From Bacillus sp. USDA818B3_A (GTDB taxonomy: Bacteria; Bacillota; Bacilli; Bacillales; Cytobacillaceae): DNA of 64,000 nt. The stretch's first letter is position 1, and every line of letters begins with the position of its first letter. Positions 25,804-36,688 of the stretch are shown piece by piece. The stretch covers positions 620,001 through 684,000 of the forward strand of contig NZ_JAABNN010000002.1 of the NCBI RefSeq assembly GCF_009928415.1. Direction: 5' to 3'. The notes under the pieces were generated by a model, which worked only from the letters and a program-made list of their open reading frames with translations, searched no databases and was not told where the DNA came from. A program made the position numbers and the translations under genes.

Positions 25804-28407
25804 TTGAAAAAAAATTCCATTACTAAAAAGATCTTATCAAGTACAATCGCTATTCCACTCTTATTAACCAGTGTCTCAACTGTAACTGCAGCAGGAGTTC
25901 AGAACAACGCATTTCCCAGCACGTTTAAAGGCAAAGGGGTCCAATTAGAATACCTTGATCGAGGTTTAGTAGCGGCAGCAACGTCCGAGGGGGTATTTTT
26001 AAGCTGGCGTCTTTTGGCCAATGAGGTCAAAGGTCATTCTACTACCGGCTTAACGGGGGTTGATTTCAATGTCTATCGGGATGGCAAAAAAATAGCCACG
26101 GTAAACGACAGTACAAACTTTTTAGATAAAGAAGGTAAGGCAACTTCGAAATATTATGTTAGCTCGGTCCTAAATGGAAAAGAAATGGACCAAAGCTCAT
26201 CAGTGAAAGCCTGGGAAAATTCTTACTATGATTTAGCTCTAAAAAAACCCGCTGATGGCGTCACACCAGCAGGTGAAAAGTACACTTATTCAGCCAATGA
26301 TATGAGTGTTGGAGACGTTGATGGAGACGGGCAATATGAATTTTTTGTCAAATGGTACCCTTCCAATGCCAAGGATGTCTCACAGGTTGGCTATACAGGA
26401 AATACCTATATTGATTGCTATAAGTATGACGGCACTCTCCTCTATCGAATTGATATGGGTGTGAATATTCGTTCCGGTGCCCATTATACTCAATTCCTAG
26501 TATACGATTTTGATGGAGACGGCAAAGCTGAGATCATGTTTAAAACTGCACCGGGGACAAAGATTCTTAGATTCGATCAATCAGGTAACGTTACCTCGAA
26601 AAAATACATCACGATGCCGAAAAAAGACATTGATGCCGGATACAGTAATACCGATGATTATCGTATGAGCAAAGAAGATTATTATAATCATGTCGTAAAA
26701 ATGTTCATGGACTGGGATAAGCAAGAAGAGGTAGTCAATGGTCATTGGCCAAAGACACTTGAAGAGTGTTTTGGAATTGAAAAGAAATATAACTACCCAC
26801 TTTCCAAAGAAGATGCGGAAAGTTTGGCAGATTATTTCATGGATGTATATGCCCCAAGCAGAAGCGCCAATAACAAGCTAAGAAACTTTGAAGGATTTAT
26901 TCTTGAAGGGCCAGAGTATTTATCCGTATTTAATGGGGAAACAGGTGCTGAAATGGATACCATCGACTATAAGCCTGGACGTCATGACGATGGTCTGATG
27001 TGGGGAGACTATGCGATGGCAAGGATTGAGCCGGGTAACCGTGTGGACCGATTCCTAGCAAGTGTTGCTTACCTTGATGGTGAAAAGCCTTATGCCGTTT
27101 TTGGCCGTGGTTATTATACAAGGACCAATCTTGTTACATATAGCTGGGATGGGAAAAAGATAAAAGAAAACTGGGCCGTTAACAGCGGATGGACACCAAT
27201 GAGTAATCCCTTTAAAGACAGTCCACATGGTAAAGACGGTACGGATCCACAATTTGGATCAATTACTACACAGGGGGCTCACTCGTTAAGTGCTGCAGAT
27301 GTTGATGGCGATGGAAAGCAAGAAATCGTTTATGGAGGAGCTACCATTGACCATGACGGGTCTCTGTTATACAGTTCAAAGGATACCTTGCCGCCACAAA
27401 GCTCATCACCTGGAACACTTGCCAGATTGGGACACGGGGATGCACTTCATGTAACAGACATTGATCCAAACAGACCTGGTTTGGAAACCTTTATGGTTCA
27501 TGAGGGAGCAACAGGGGCTCCATATGGTTATTCACTCCGTGATGCTAAAACAGGTCAAACGATTTATGGTGGTTATACTGGTAAAGATACGGGTCGAGGT
27601 ATGGCTGGGGATGTTGATCCATCGCATCCTGGTTTAGAAACATGGGCCGTTGGTTTATGGACAGCGGATGGGCAAAAAATTAGCAACACTGCACCAGGAA
27701 CTAATATGAATATTAAGTGGGCCGCAGATATGACTACACAGATTGTGGACGGATCACGGGAAGTCACTCCTACAATTAAAGATTGGCAAAAGGGTATTGT
27801 GCTTACTGCAGAGGGGACAAGAACGAATAATGATACAAAGGGAAATCCTGGTTTAGTAGCGGATATATTCGGTGACTGGCGTGAGGAACTCCTTGTCCGA
27901 ACTGCCGATAGCTCGGCCATCCGGGTTTACCTTAGCACGGAAGTTACAAATCATAAATTGTATACATTAATGCACGACCCGCAATATCGTGCGGAAGTGG
28001 CCAGACAAAATACAGCCTATAACCAGCCATCTTATACAAGCTTTTATTTGGCGAGTGATACGAATTGGGCCAATGTTCCTTTAAATGTTTATTGGACCCC
28101 GGGTGTCTTGTCAGTAATAGATAAGAAGGTGGAGGAATACAAGGTGACTGGAGAGTTAACAGGACCGATTGTTCCACAATTAGAAAACTCTCTAAAAATG
28201 GCGCAATTCCACTTGGAAAAAGGGTCAGTAGATATGGCACTGACTTTCATGGATAAGTTTGCTTCTGAGTTAAACAAGAAAGCGAATCAATCCTATCTAT
28301 CATCCAATGCAAAGTTGAATCTAAGCCATGATGCAGGGGAAATGATTGACATGTTGGAAAAGGTGGATAAAAAAAATTCCAATATGGAGGAAAGTAATTC
28401 GCATTAA
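25804..28407 (+). CDS. yesW: Secreted rhamnogalacturonan endolyase, PL11 (YesW-like) with C-terminal FIMAH-like domain
   Basis: An 867-residue exported protein. The start is TTG with GGGAGGGG about 7 bases upstream. A Sec signal peptide (lysines, hydrophobic core, cleavage near residue 29-30 after VTAA) precedes the PL11 propeller with calcium loops GDVDGDGQYE, YDFDGDGKAE and ADVDGDGKQE. Compared with YesX, about 100 extra residues lie between ~255 and ~358. Residues ~775-855 form a helical FIMAH-type domain (VTGELTGPIVPQLENSL, HDAGEMIDML). B. subtilis YesW is only about 620 residues. It makes the first cut in RG-I outside the cell. It is the only plus-strand gene of the locus. Confidence 0.93.
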   Translation: MKKNSITKKILSSTIAIPLLLTSVSTVTAAGVQNNAFPSTFKGKGVQLEYLDRGLVAAATSEGVFLSWRLLANEVKGHSTTGLTGVDFNVYRDGKKIATVNDSTNFLDKEGKATSKYYVSSVLNGKEMDQSSSVKAWENSYYDLALKKPADGVTPAGEKYTYSANDMSVGDVDGDGQYEFFVKWYPSNAKDVSQVGYTGNTYIDCYKYDGTLLYRIDMGVNIRSGAHYTQFLVYDFDGDGKAEIMFKTAPGTKILRFDQSGNVTSKKYITMPKKDIDAGYSNTDDYRMSKEDYYNHVVKMFMDWDKQEEVVNGHWPKTLEECFGIEKKYNYPLSKEDAESLADYFMDVYAPSRSANNKLRNFEGFILEGPEYLSVFNGETGAEMDTIDYKPGRHDDGLMWGDYAMARIEPGNRVDRFLASVAYLDGEKPYAVFGRGYYTRTNLVTYSWDGKKIKENWAVNSGWTPMSNPFKDSPHGKDGTDPQFGSITTQGAHSLSAADVDGDGKQEIVYGGATIDHDGSLLYSSKDTLPPQSSSPGTLARLGHGDALHVTDIDPNRPGLETFMVHEGATGAPYGYSLRDAKTGQTIYGGYTGKDTGRGMAGDVDPSHPGLETWAVGLWTADGQKISNTAPGTNMNIKWAADMTTQIVDGSREVTPTIKDWQKGIVLTAEGTRTNNDTKGNPGLVADIFGDWREELLVRTADSSAIRVYLSTEVTNHKLYTLMHDPQYRAEVARQNTAYNQPSYTSFYLASDTNWANVPLNVYWTPGVLSVIDKKVEEYKVTGELTGPIVPQLENSLKMAQFHLEKGSVDMALTFMDKFASELNKKANQSYLSSNAKLNLSHDAGEMIDMLEKVDKKNSNMEESNSH

Positions 28408-28424
28408 AGGATAGCCTGCTCAAT

Positions 28425-28540
28425 TTGCGGAAACACGGCTCTTACTTGCGGATACTGTGTTTCAATTTGCGGATAAGCGGCTTTTACTTGCGGATACTGC
28501 GTTTCGATTTGCGGATACCCAGCCCTTACTTGCGATATAT
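28425..28540. repeat. Repeat array C: six units, exact 21-bp period, alternating two types
   Basis: Core TTGCGGATA (first unit TTGCGGAAA, last TTGCGATA) begins at 28425, 28446, 28467, 28488, 28509 and 28530, always 21 bases apart. Odd units are followed by a GGCT(C/T)TTA-like tail and even units by CTG(C/T)GTTTC, giving a 42-bp higher-order repeat. The array lies in the 3' untranslated region of yesW, between its stop and its terminator. Reading frames are open across it on both strands. Confidence 0.93.
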
Positions 28541-28558
28541 ATGAAGCTTTAACTTGTT

Positions 28559-28604
28559 AAGGTGCTAAACAACTCATAATTTTAAGTTGTTTAGCACCTT
28601 TTTT
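28559..28604 (+). terminator. Terminator after yesW
   Basis: GGTGCTAAACAACT and AGTTGTTTAGCACC form a perfect 14-bp stem followed by TTTTTT. AA bases ahead of the stem allow it to serve the ogt-like gene on the other strand as well. Confidence 0.9.
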
Positions 28605-28610
28605 AATGCA

Positions 28611-29129
28611 TTATCCTTGTCGTTCTAATTCCAAAAGCCGGGTTTTCATCTCCAAGCCACCGCGATAACCAGTTAAAGCCCCATTCTTCCCTACCACACG
28701 ATGACAAGGTACGGTTATTAATACAGGGTTCTTTCCGATTGCCGCGCCAACAGCCCTAACGGCAGCAGGCTTATTTATCGCATTCGCAATTTCGGAATAG
28801 GACCTAGTCTCTCCGAACGGTATCTCACATAATGCCTTCCACACAGCTAGCTGAAAAACGGTACCATTATAATCAAACGGAATGGTAAAGGACTTCCGTT
28901 TACCATCAAGGTACTCAGTCAATTCCTTCTCATACGCGATGAGCTTTTCCTGATCCTCAATAAGAGGGCTGCCAGGCAAATGTTTCTCTGCCCATGCTGT
29001 TAATTCATCAAAAGGTCCATTTTGCGAACCTACAAAGCAAAGACCCTTTGAGGTTGCCGCAATGTAAATTTTCCAATTACTATAATCGAACAATGACCAA
29101 TAAATAATCGACTTAGTCTGAGATTTCAC
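28611..29129 (-). CDS. ogt: Methylated-DNA--protein-cysteine S-methyltransferase
   Basis: A 172-residue O6-alkylguanine repair protein. The active site is PCHRVVGKNGALTGYRGG with the acceptor Cys, preceded by the DNA-binding helix region RAVGAAIGKNP. An N-terminal ribonuclease-like domain covers ~1-85. The start is GTG at 29129 with GGAGG 9 bases upstream. It transfers the alkyl group from O6-methylguanine to itself. It is divergent from an alkA-like gene, a common pairing in alkylation defence. It could equally be called AdaB by similarity. Confidence 0.93.
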   Translation of the reverse strand: MKSQTKSIIYWSLFDYSNWKIYIAATSKGLCFVGSQNGPFDELTAWAEKHLPGSPLIEDQEKLIAYEKELTEYLDGKRKSFTIPFDYNGTVFQLAVWKALCEIPFGETRSYSEIANAINKPAAVRAVGAAIGKNPVLITVPCHRVVGKNGALTGYRGGLEMKTRLLELERQG

Positions 29130-29299
29130 TTTCCCATTCCTCCGATAGATAATTATGTTAAAGTGTTATAATTCTATTATTCAAGCCCTAATAATGTTTA
29201 GGAACACTTATTTCGTATTATATCGCATCAATATCAAAAGAGTAGGGATAATCCTCTGAAATCGGGATATTAACATAAACTGTCACGGAGGTGATTTTT

Positions 29300-30220
29300 T
29301 TGACAAGTGTAAACCACTGGTTAAGTGTTGACGAAAAAATAATGATTAATTTACCGCCAGACTTTAATATAACTGCAAATCTAGGTTATCTAGCACGAAG
29401 CAAAAATGAATGTATGTTTGAAATTGACAATGGAACCATTACAAGAGTAATTAGAACATGTACAACCCATAGACTTGTCCAATTACATGTTAATGAGAAA
29501 AATCAGATGATTGTTCAATTTATTACCTCTTCCCCTCCTACTCCAGCTGAAGAGGTTGAGATTGTCCAATTCATTTATGAATGGTTTGATTTAGATCGGG
29601 ATTTAATGCCGTTTTATAATATGGCAAAAGTTGATCCGCTCTTGAAGATACCTGTACAAGAATTTAAAGGATTAAGAGTAATAGGCGTGCCAGATTTGTT
29701 TGAGGCGCTCTGCTGGGGAATCCTAGGACAGCAAATTAACTTAGCATTTGCTTATACATTAAAAAGGCAGTTTGTTGAAAGATTCGGTTCATCCATTGAC
29801 ATAGATGGTAAAAAACATTGGATTTTTCCCTCTTTTAAACAAGTGGCGGGATTAACTCCAGCAGATTTAAAGGATATTAAAATGACAGTAAAAAAGAGTG
29901 AATATATTATTGGGATTGCCCAGTTAATGGACAGCGGAGAACTATCAAAAGAAAAATTAATGGAGATGAATTTTAAAGATGCAGAAAAAAGTTTAATTAA
30001 GATCCGTGGAATTGGTCCTTGGACAGCCAATTACGTTTTAATGCGCTGCTTACGTTTTCCTGAAGCTTTTCCGATTGATGATGTAGGGTTACATAACGCT
30101 ATCAAGTTCTTAACAGGCTCTGAGAAAAAGCCCACAAAAGATGAGCTTAATGAGCTTTCATTAAAATGGACAGGCTGGCAGGCATATGCCACTTTTTATT
30201 TATGGAGAGTTCTTTATTAA
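29300..30220 (+). CDS. alkA: DNA-3-methyladenine glycosylase II, AlkA-like
   Basis: A 306-residue protein read from the TTG at 29300, which follows GGAGGTGA; the in-frame GTG at 29291 overlaps that site. An N-terminal AlkA domain (~1-115) is followed by the HhH-GPD fold: WGILGQQINLAFAYTL, the hairpin IRGIGPWTANYVLM, and the catalytic Asp in FPIDDVGL. It excises alkylated purines such as 3-methyladenine. Cytoplasmic. The location next to the ogt-like gene supports a role in repair of alkylation damage. No Ada-type regulator is visible nearby. Confidence 0.9.
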   Translation: MTSVNHWLSVDEKIMINLPPDFNITANLGYLARSKNECMFEIDNGTITRVIRTCTTHRLVQLHVNEKNQMIVQFITSSPPTPAEEVEIVQFIYEWFDLDRDLMPFYNMAKVDPLLKIPVQEFKGLRVIGVPDLFEALCWGILGQQINLAFAYTLKRQFVERFGSSIDIDGKKHWIFPSFKQVAGLTPADLKDIKMTVKKSEYIIGIAQLMDSGELSKEKLMEMNFKDAEKSLIKIRGIGPWTANYVLMRCLRFPEAFPIDDVGLHNAIKFLTGSEKKPTKDELNELSLKWTGWQAYATFYLWRVLY

Positions 30221-30334
30221 ATAAAAATTGCTCATTACGTTATTTTCTCTATAGATTATAGAGGATACTTAGTATGCATAATCGAAACCATATTTGTGAA
30301 GCCTTCTATTAATGAGTTATGTTGATGGAGGAAT

Positions 30335-30775
30335 ATGTTTTATATGTTTTCATTACGAGGGGATGCCCATAAAATTTATCTGCAACTAAAAAGGGCCTTG
30401 AACAATGAACAATCATTTAATTCCGTAAAGGAAATGAACCAAATCGAACAAATTCAGGACTTTTACATAACACTTGACAGCCCTACATTAAAAAAAATAT
30501 ATCTTTGCATGATTAAAGAGAAAAATGGCTCTGGAATGATTCCTATTCTTGTATCTGCTGGTCCTTGGCTGTTACTCCTATTCACGGAGCAATTACATAA
30601 ATTTCTGTTTAAAGAGGGGAGCATGCTTTGGATTTTCTTTGTTCTCGCTTATATATCCATCCTTATCCTAAGTGTGATTCTTCATTTCCATGAAAAATCA
30701 TGGGCTGCCGTTCATATCGAAATCATCCAAGAAATTTTACGAGAACGAAAACACGCACCTCAACTTGAAAGTTGA
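30335..30775 (+). CDS. Small membrane protein of unknown function
   Basis: A 146-residue protein I do not recognise. The N-terminal ~65 residues are soluble and charged; two hydrophobic segments follow (about 72-92 and 100-120), then a charged tail ending in ERKHAPQLES. GGAGG lies only 3 bases before the ATG at 30335 and 12 before the in-frame ATG at 30344, so the start is uncertain. It stands alone between alkA and the GH2 gene and has its own terminator. Confidence 0.6.
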   Translation: MFYMFSLRGDAHKIYLQLKRALNNEQSFNSVKEMNQIEQIQDFYITLDSPTLKKIYLCMIKEKNGSGMIPILVSAGPWLLLLFTEQLHKFLFKEGSMLWIFFVLAYISILILSVILHFHEKSWAAVHIEIIQEILRERKHAPQLES

Positions 30776-30792
30776 TCATCATAAACCTAAAA

Positions 30793-30828
30793 AACAGACC
30801 ATCATTTTGATGATCTGTTCGTTTTTTT
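30793..30828 (+). terminator. Terminator after the 146-residue membrane protein gene
   Basis: AACAGA..ATCA pairs with TGAT..TCTGTT, with a two-base internal mismatch, followed by CGTTTTTTT. Confidence 0.75.
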
Positions 30829-30931
30829 ATAAGTTATTCCTGTATAAAAATCCGACTAAAAAACAAACCCAGTTATAACCGTTCTTTACAGTTAATTATA
30901 TCATTTTTATAGCCATTACTATTTTAAACAC

Positions 30932-34039
<3,108 letters not shown>

Positions 34040-34041
34040 TT

Positions 34042-34154
34042 ATCATATTTGGTATGGATAGTTTAATTCCTTGTGCTTATATATTTACAATTGTATATAA
34101 ATAATGTTATTTATAAAATGTTAAATATGGTGTTTCTTTTATCCATTTTGGTAT
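34042..34154. promoter_or_regulatory. Divergent lacZ/araC control region with two 14-bp direct repeats
   Basis: ATCATATTTGGTAT at 34042-34055 and ATCCATTTTGGTAT at 34141-34154 agree at 12 of 14 positions and flank the AT-rich gap. They are candidate binding sites for the adjacent AraC-type regulator. No further copy was noticed. Confidence 0.35.
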
Positions 34155-34184
34155 AAAACTATGAATATTTCTGGGGGAATTCCT

Positions 34185-35033
34185 GTGAAAATAGAGATGA
34201 GAAAAGATATAATCTACCGATGCATAGGGACCAATTTTTCAAATGGGATTCTAGCTTGCGGATATATGACCAAGCCCAACAAAGAACATTCTCAACATGA
34301 TTTTCTGATTGATTACTATAGTTGTTTCATCCTCTTATCTGGCAGCGGGTACTACTACACAGAAGAAGATCACAAAATCCCTATTCACGCAGGGGATTTT
34401 GTGCAACGAATTCCTGGTGTCCGTCATTCGACAGAAGTCATCCCAGATGGCAGATGGCTCGAATTCTTTATCAGTTTTGGCCGAACAACCTATGATTATC
34501 TAAACAGTCTTAACCTTCTGCCTGACATTCCAGTAAAAAAGGTTAATTATGATGATGATTCCATACAAAGGTTCAATAGGCTCCTAGAACAATTAAAAGA
34601 GGCTGAAGATTCAAAGCTCCCCTCTTTGTCTCTATTGGCCCAGGAGATCGTCCTTTCCACTCTCTCTCCTATACAAAAAGCTTCACCTAAAGATTCCATG
34701 AGAGAAGCAATAGAAGAAGCTTGTCTCTTACTTTCTTTAGAGATGGAGAAGACCATCTCCCTAGAGGAGGTTGCTGCAGGACTAAATATGAGCTATGAAA
34801 ATTTCCGAAAACAGTTCCGAAAATGGACAGGCACCTCACCCGCTCAATATCGAATTGAACAAAAAATGAAGCATGCCAAACTGATGCTTCATTCCGGTAT
34901 GTCAATTAAGGAGGCCGCGCAACTCACTGGTTATAGTGATACGTATTCTTTTACCAAACAGTTTACAAAAACAGCAGGAGTTCCTCCAGGACGATATAAA
35001 CAAGATTCCAACAATTATCAAATGGAATCTTGA
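34185..35033 (+). CDS. AraC-family transcriptional regulator with N-terminal cupin domain
   Basis: A regulator of about 282 residues from GTG at 34185, which has GGGGGA 6 bases upstream; an ATG at 34161 is in frame but its 5' part covers that site. The N-terminal ~150 residues are a cupin ligand-binding domain (GSGYYYTEEDHKIPIHAGDFVQRIPG). Two helix-turn-helix units follow in ~180-275 (SLEEVAAGLNMSYENFRKQF and SIKEAAQLTGYSDTYSFTKQF). It probably activates the divergent beta-galactosidase gene in response to a sugar. Ligand unknown. Confidence 0.88.
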   Translation: MKIEMRKDIIYRCIGTNFSNGILACGYMTKPNKEHSQHDFLIDYYSCFILLSGSGYYYTEEDHKIPIHAGDFVQRIPGVRHSTEVIPDGRWLEFFISFGRTTYDYLNSLNLLPDIPVKKVNYDDDSIQRFNRLLEQLKEAEDSKLPSLSLLAQEIVLSTLSPIQKASPKDSMREAIEEACLLLSLEMEKTISLEEVAAGLNMSYENFRKQFRKWTGTSPAQYRIEQKMKHAKLMLHSGMSIKEAAQLTGYSDTYSFTKQFTKTAGVPPGRYKQDSNNYQMES

Positions 35034-35045
35034 ATATCCAAAAAT

Positions 35046-35072
35046 AAAAGAGGGAAAAGCTTTCCCTCTTTT
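35046..35072. terminator. Bidirectional terminator between araC-type and GH5 genes
   Basis: AAAAGAGGGAAA and TTTCCCTCTTTT form a perfect 12-bp stem with a 3-base loop, between two converging stop codons (35033 and 35091). Runs of T follow on the plus strand and of A precede it. Confidence 0.85.
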
Positions 35073-35090
35073 ACTATGAAAACTATAAAG

Positions 35091-36683
35091 TTATGACAAA
35101 TATTGTGATTCTTCAACTATATTAATATCGATAAAATCCAATTGAACCTCTCCCTTCATGCATAGGAGGGACAATGAGTATCTATTAGAATCGAGATTTC
35201 TGAAAGAAGGGCTTTGAATGGTTGACCATTCACCCTTAACGTTTAATAAACATGTAAAGGTTTCACAACTCAGTTCAAGTACTCCGTCACCTCTTACGAA
35301 AATGGAAAATTGAATATCTTTATGGGATTTATCTGTCACAAATTCATAAATGAGGCTTTCTCCTTCCCGAATTTCCACGATTACATTTTCTTCTTTTGGT
35401 TCAGGTTCCCCTCCGTATCTGGCGTAATCTGGGACACCCGTTTTTCCATTTTCAAACTGAATCGATACAGGTTCGTTACATCGAAGCTCTGCACCTTTTT
35501 GCCGTGTGAGAATATTAGAATAATGAGTATAAAATTCACAATGAAGCCGAATCGGAACTTGTAAACGAAGACTATTAAAAACTGATTCATTCATCATTGG
35601 TGTTTGGATACTAAGTAGGAATTGATCAAATAAATGTGTAGCATCTTGTTGGGAAAGTTCTATCTCTCCATCAATGTATTCGGTAAGCTTGTTCCATCCT
35701 TCCGGGATTGAAAAGGTAACAGGTGAGTTGGTGCAATCCATTTTTTTGTAGGACCAAAAACTCCATGAAATGTCCAATCGGTCATACAAAGGGAAAATAG
35801 CCGAATACCACATTAGATTATTTTCTCCGCCTTCCCCCATGAATATGGGCAGGTTCACTTGATTCCTGTAATCCAAAAAGTAGACCAAACTTTCTTCGTC
35901 TGGAGGACTCCAATATTTATGGAATTGGAGCATCAGATTATCATCCAATTCTTCGGGTTTTAAACCGTCAAAAATTGAAAAATCTGTAGACCAATGAACT
36001 CCTTCCAGAATGATTAGATGATTCTTATCTACAGAGCGAATTTCATTTATCAATTCCTTATACAATGGAAGAACAAGCTCGTTATACTCGGAGAACCACT
36101 TTGGCAATGGTTCATTTAACAGGTCATAGCCTGCAATGATCGTTTCATTGACATACCGGCTAGCAATCTCCTTCCAAAGGGCAAGTAAATCTAGCTGATT
36201 TTGCCGATCTAAGAATAATTCAGGTTTATCATTAGCGCTATCATCAATATTTGTGCCGGTTTGTCCGCCAGGCGCCCCGTGCATATCCAGTATGATATAA
36301 AGGCCATATTTTTTGCACCATTCAATTAGACGGTCAATATGTCGAAATCCGGCTTCCTTCCACACATATTGATCGTCCTGATATTCGTATAGGAAGCGGG
36401 AATTTAAAGGAAGACGTACCGAATTATATCCCCTCGAAGCAATAAGTTCTATATCAAATTTTGTAATATAACTAGAAAAATAAGCTTCCCAAAACCTCTC
36501 TGCATATTCTTTTCCGCAAAGCTCTTCAATAAGTTTTTCCATTCGGCGGGGGCGGTCACACTTCGTATATAACTTCCACATATACCCCTCTGGAAGAAGC
36601 CATCCCCCTAATCCGAAACCGCGAAGAAGGATTGGCTCATCCCCATAATACAAGGATTTGTTATTCCTTTTAATAAATGTCAT
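35091..36683 (-). CDS. Glycoside hydrolase family 5 protein
   Basis: A 530-residue cytoplasmic protein. The ATG at 36683 has AAAGGGTGA 6 bases upstream, and that site overlaps the stop of the preceding permease gene, so the two are coupled. The GH5 barrel covers ~15-350: RGFGLGGWLLPEG, YNSVRLPLN, acid/base Glu191 in DLLNEP, nucleophile Glu284 in FMGEGGEN. The start resembles exo-glucanase-type GH5 subfamilies. About 170 C-terminal residues form an extra beta-rich domain. It probably cleaves the oligosaccharide imported by the transporter encoded upstream. Substrate unknown (a beta-glucan or beta-mannan type is possible). Confidence 0.85.
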   Translation of the reverse strand: MTFIKRNNKSLYYGDEPILLRGFGLGGWLLPEGYMWKLYTKCDRPRRMEKLIEELCGKEYAERFWEAYFSSYITKFDIELIASRGYNSVRLPLNSRFLYEYQDDQYVWKEAGFRHIDRLIEWCKKYGLYIILDMHGAPGGQTGTNIDDSANDKPELFLDRQNQLDLLALWKEIASRYVNETIIAGYDLLNEPLPKWFSEYNELVLPLYKELINEIRSVDKNHLIILEGVHWSTDFSIFDGLKPEELDDNLMLQFHKYWSPPDEESLVYFLDYRNQVNLPIFMGEGGENNLMWYSAIFPLYDRLDISWSFWSYKKMDCTNSPVTFSIPEGWNKLTEYIDGEIELSQQDATHLFDQFLLSIQTPMMNESVFNSLRLQVPIRLHCEFYTHYSNILTRQKGAELRCNEPVSIQFENGKTGVPDYARYGGEPEPKEENVIVEIREGESLIYEFVTDKSHKDIQFSIFVRGDGVLELSCETFTCLLNVKGEWSTIQSPSFRNLDSNRYSLSLLCMKGEVQLDFIDINIVEESQYLS

Positions 36684-36688
36684 AGGAT

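Noticed and set aside
20229..28540. The three repeat arrays as CRISPR arrays
   Set aside because: Periods of 20-21 bp leave no room for unique spacers, and no cas gene is present.
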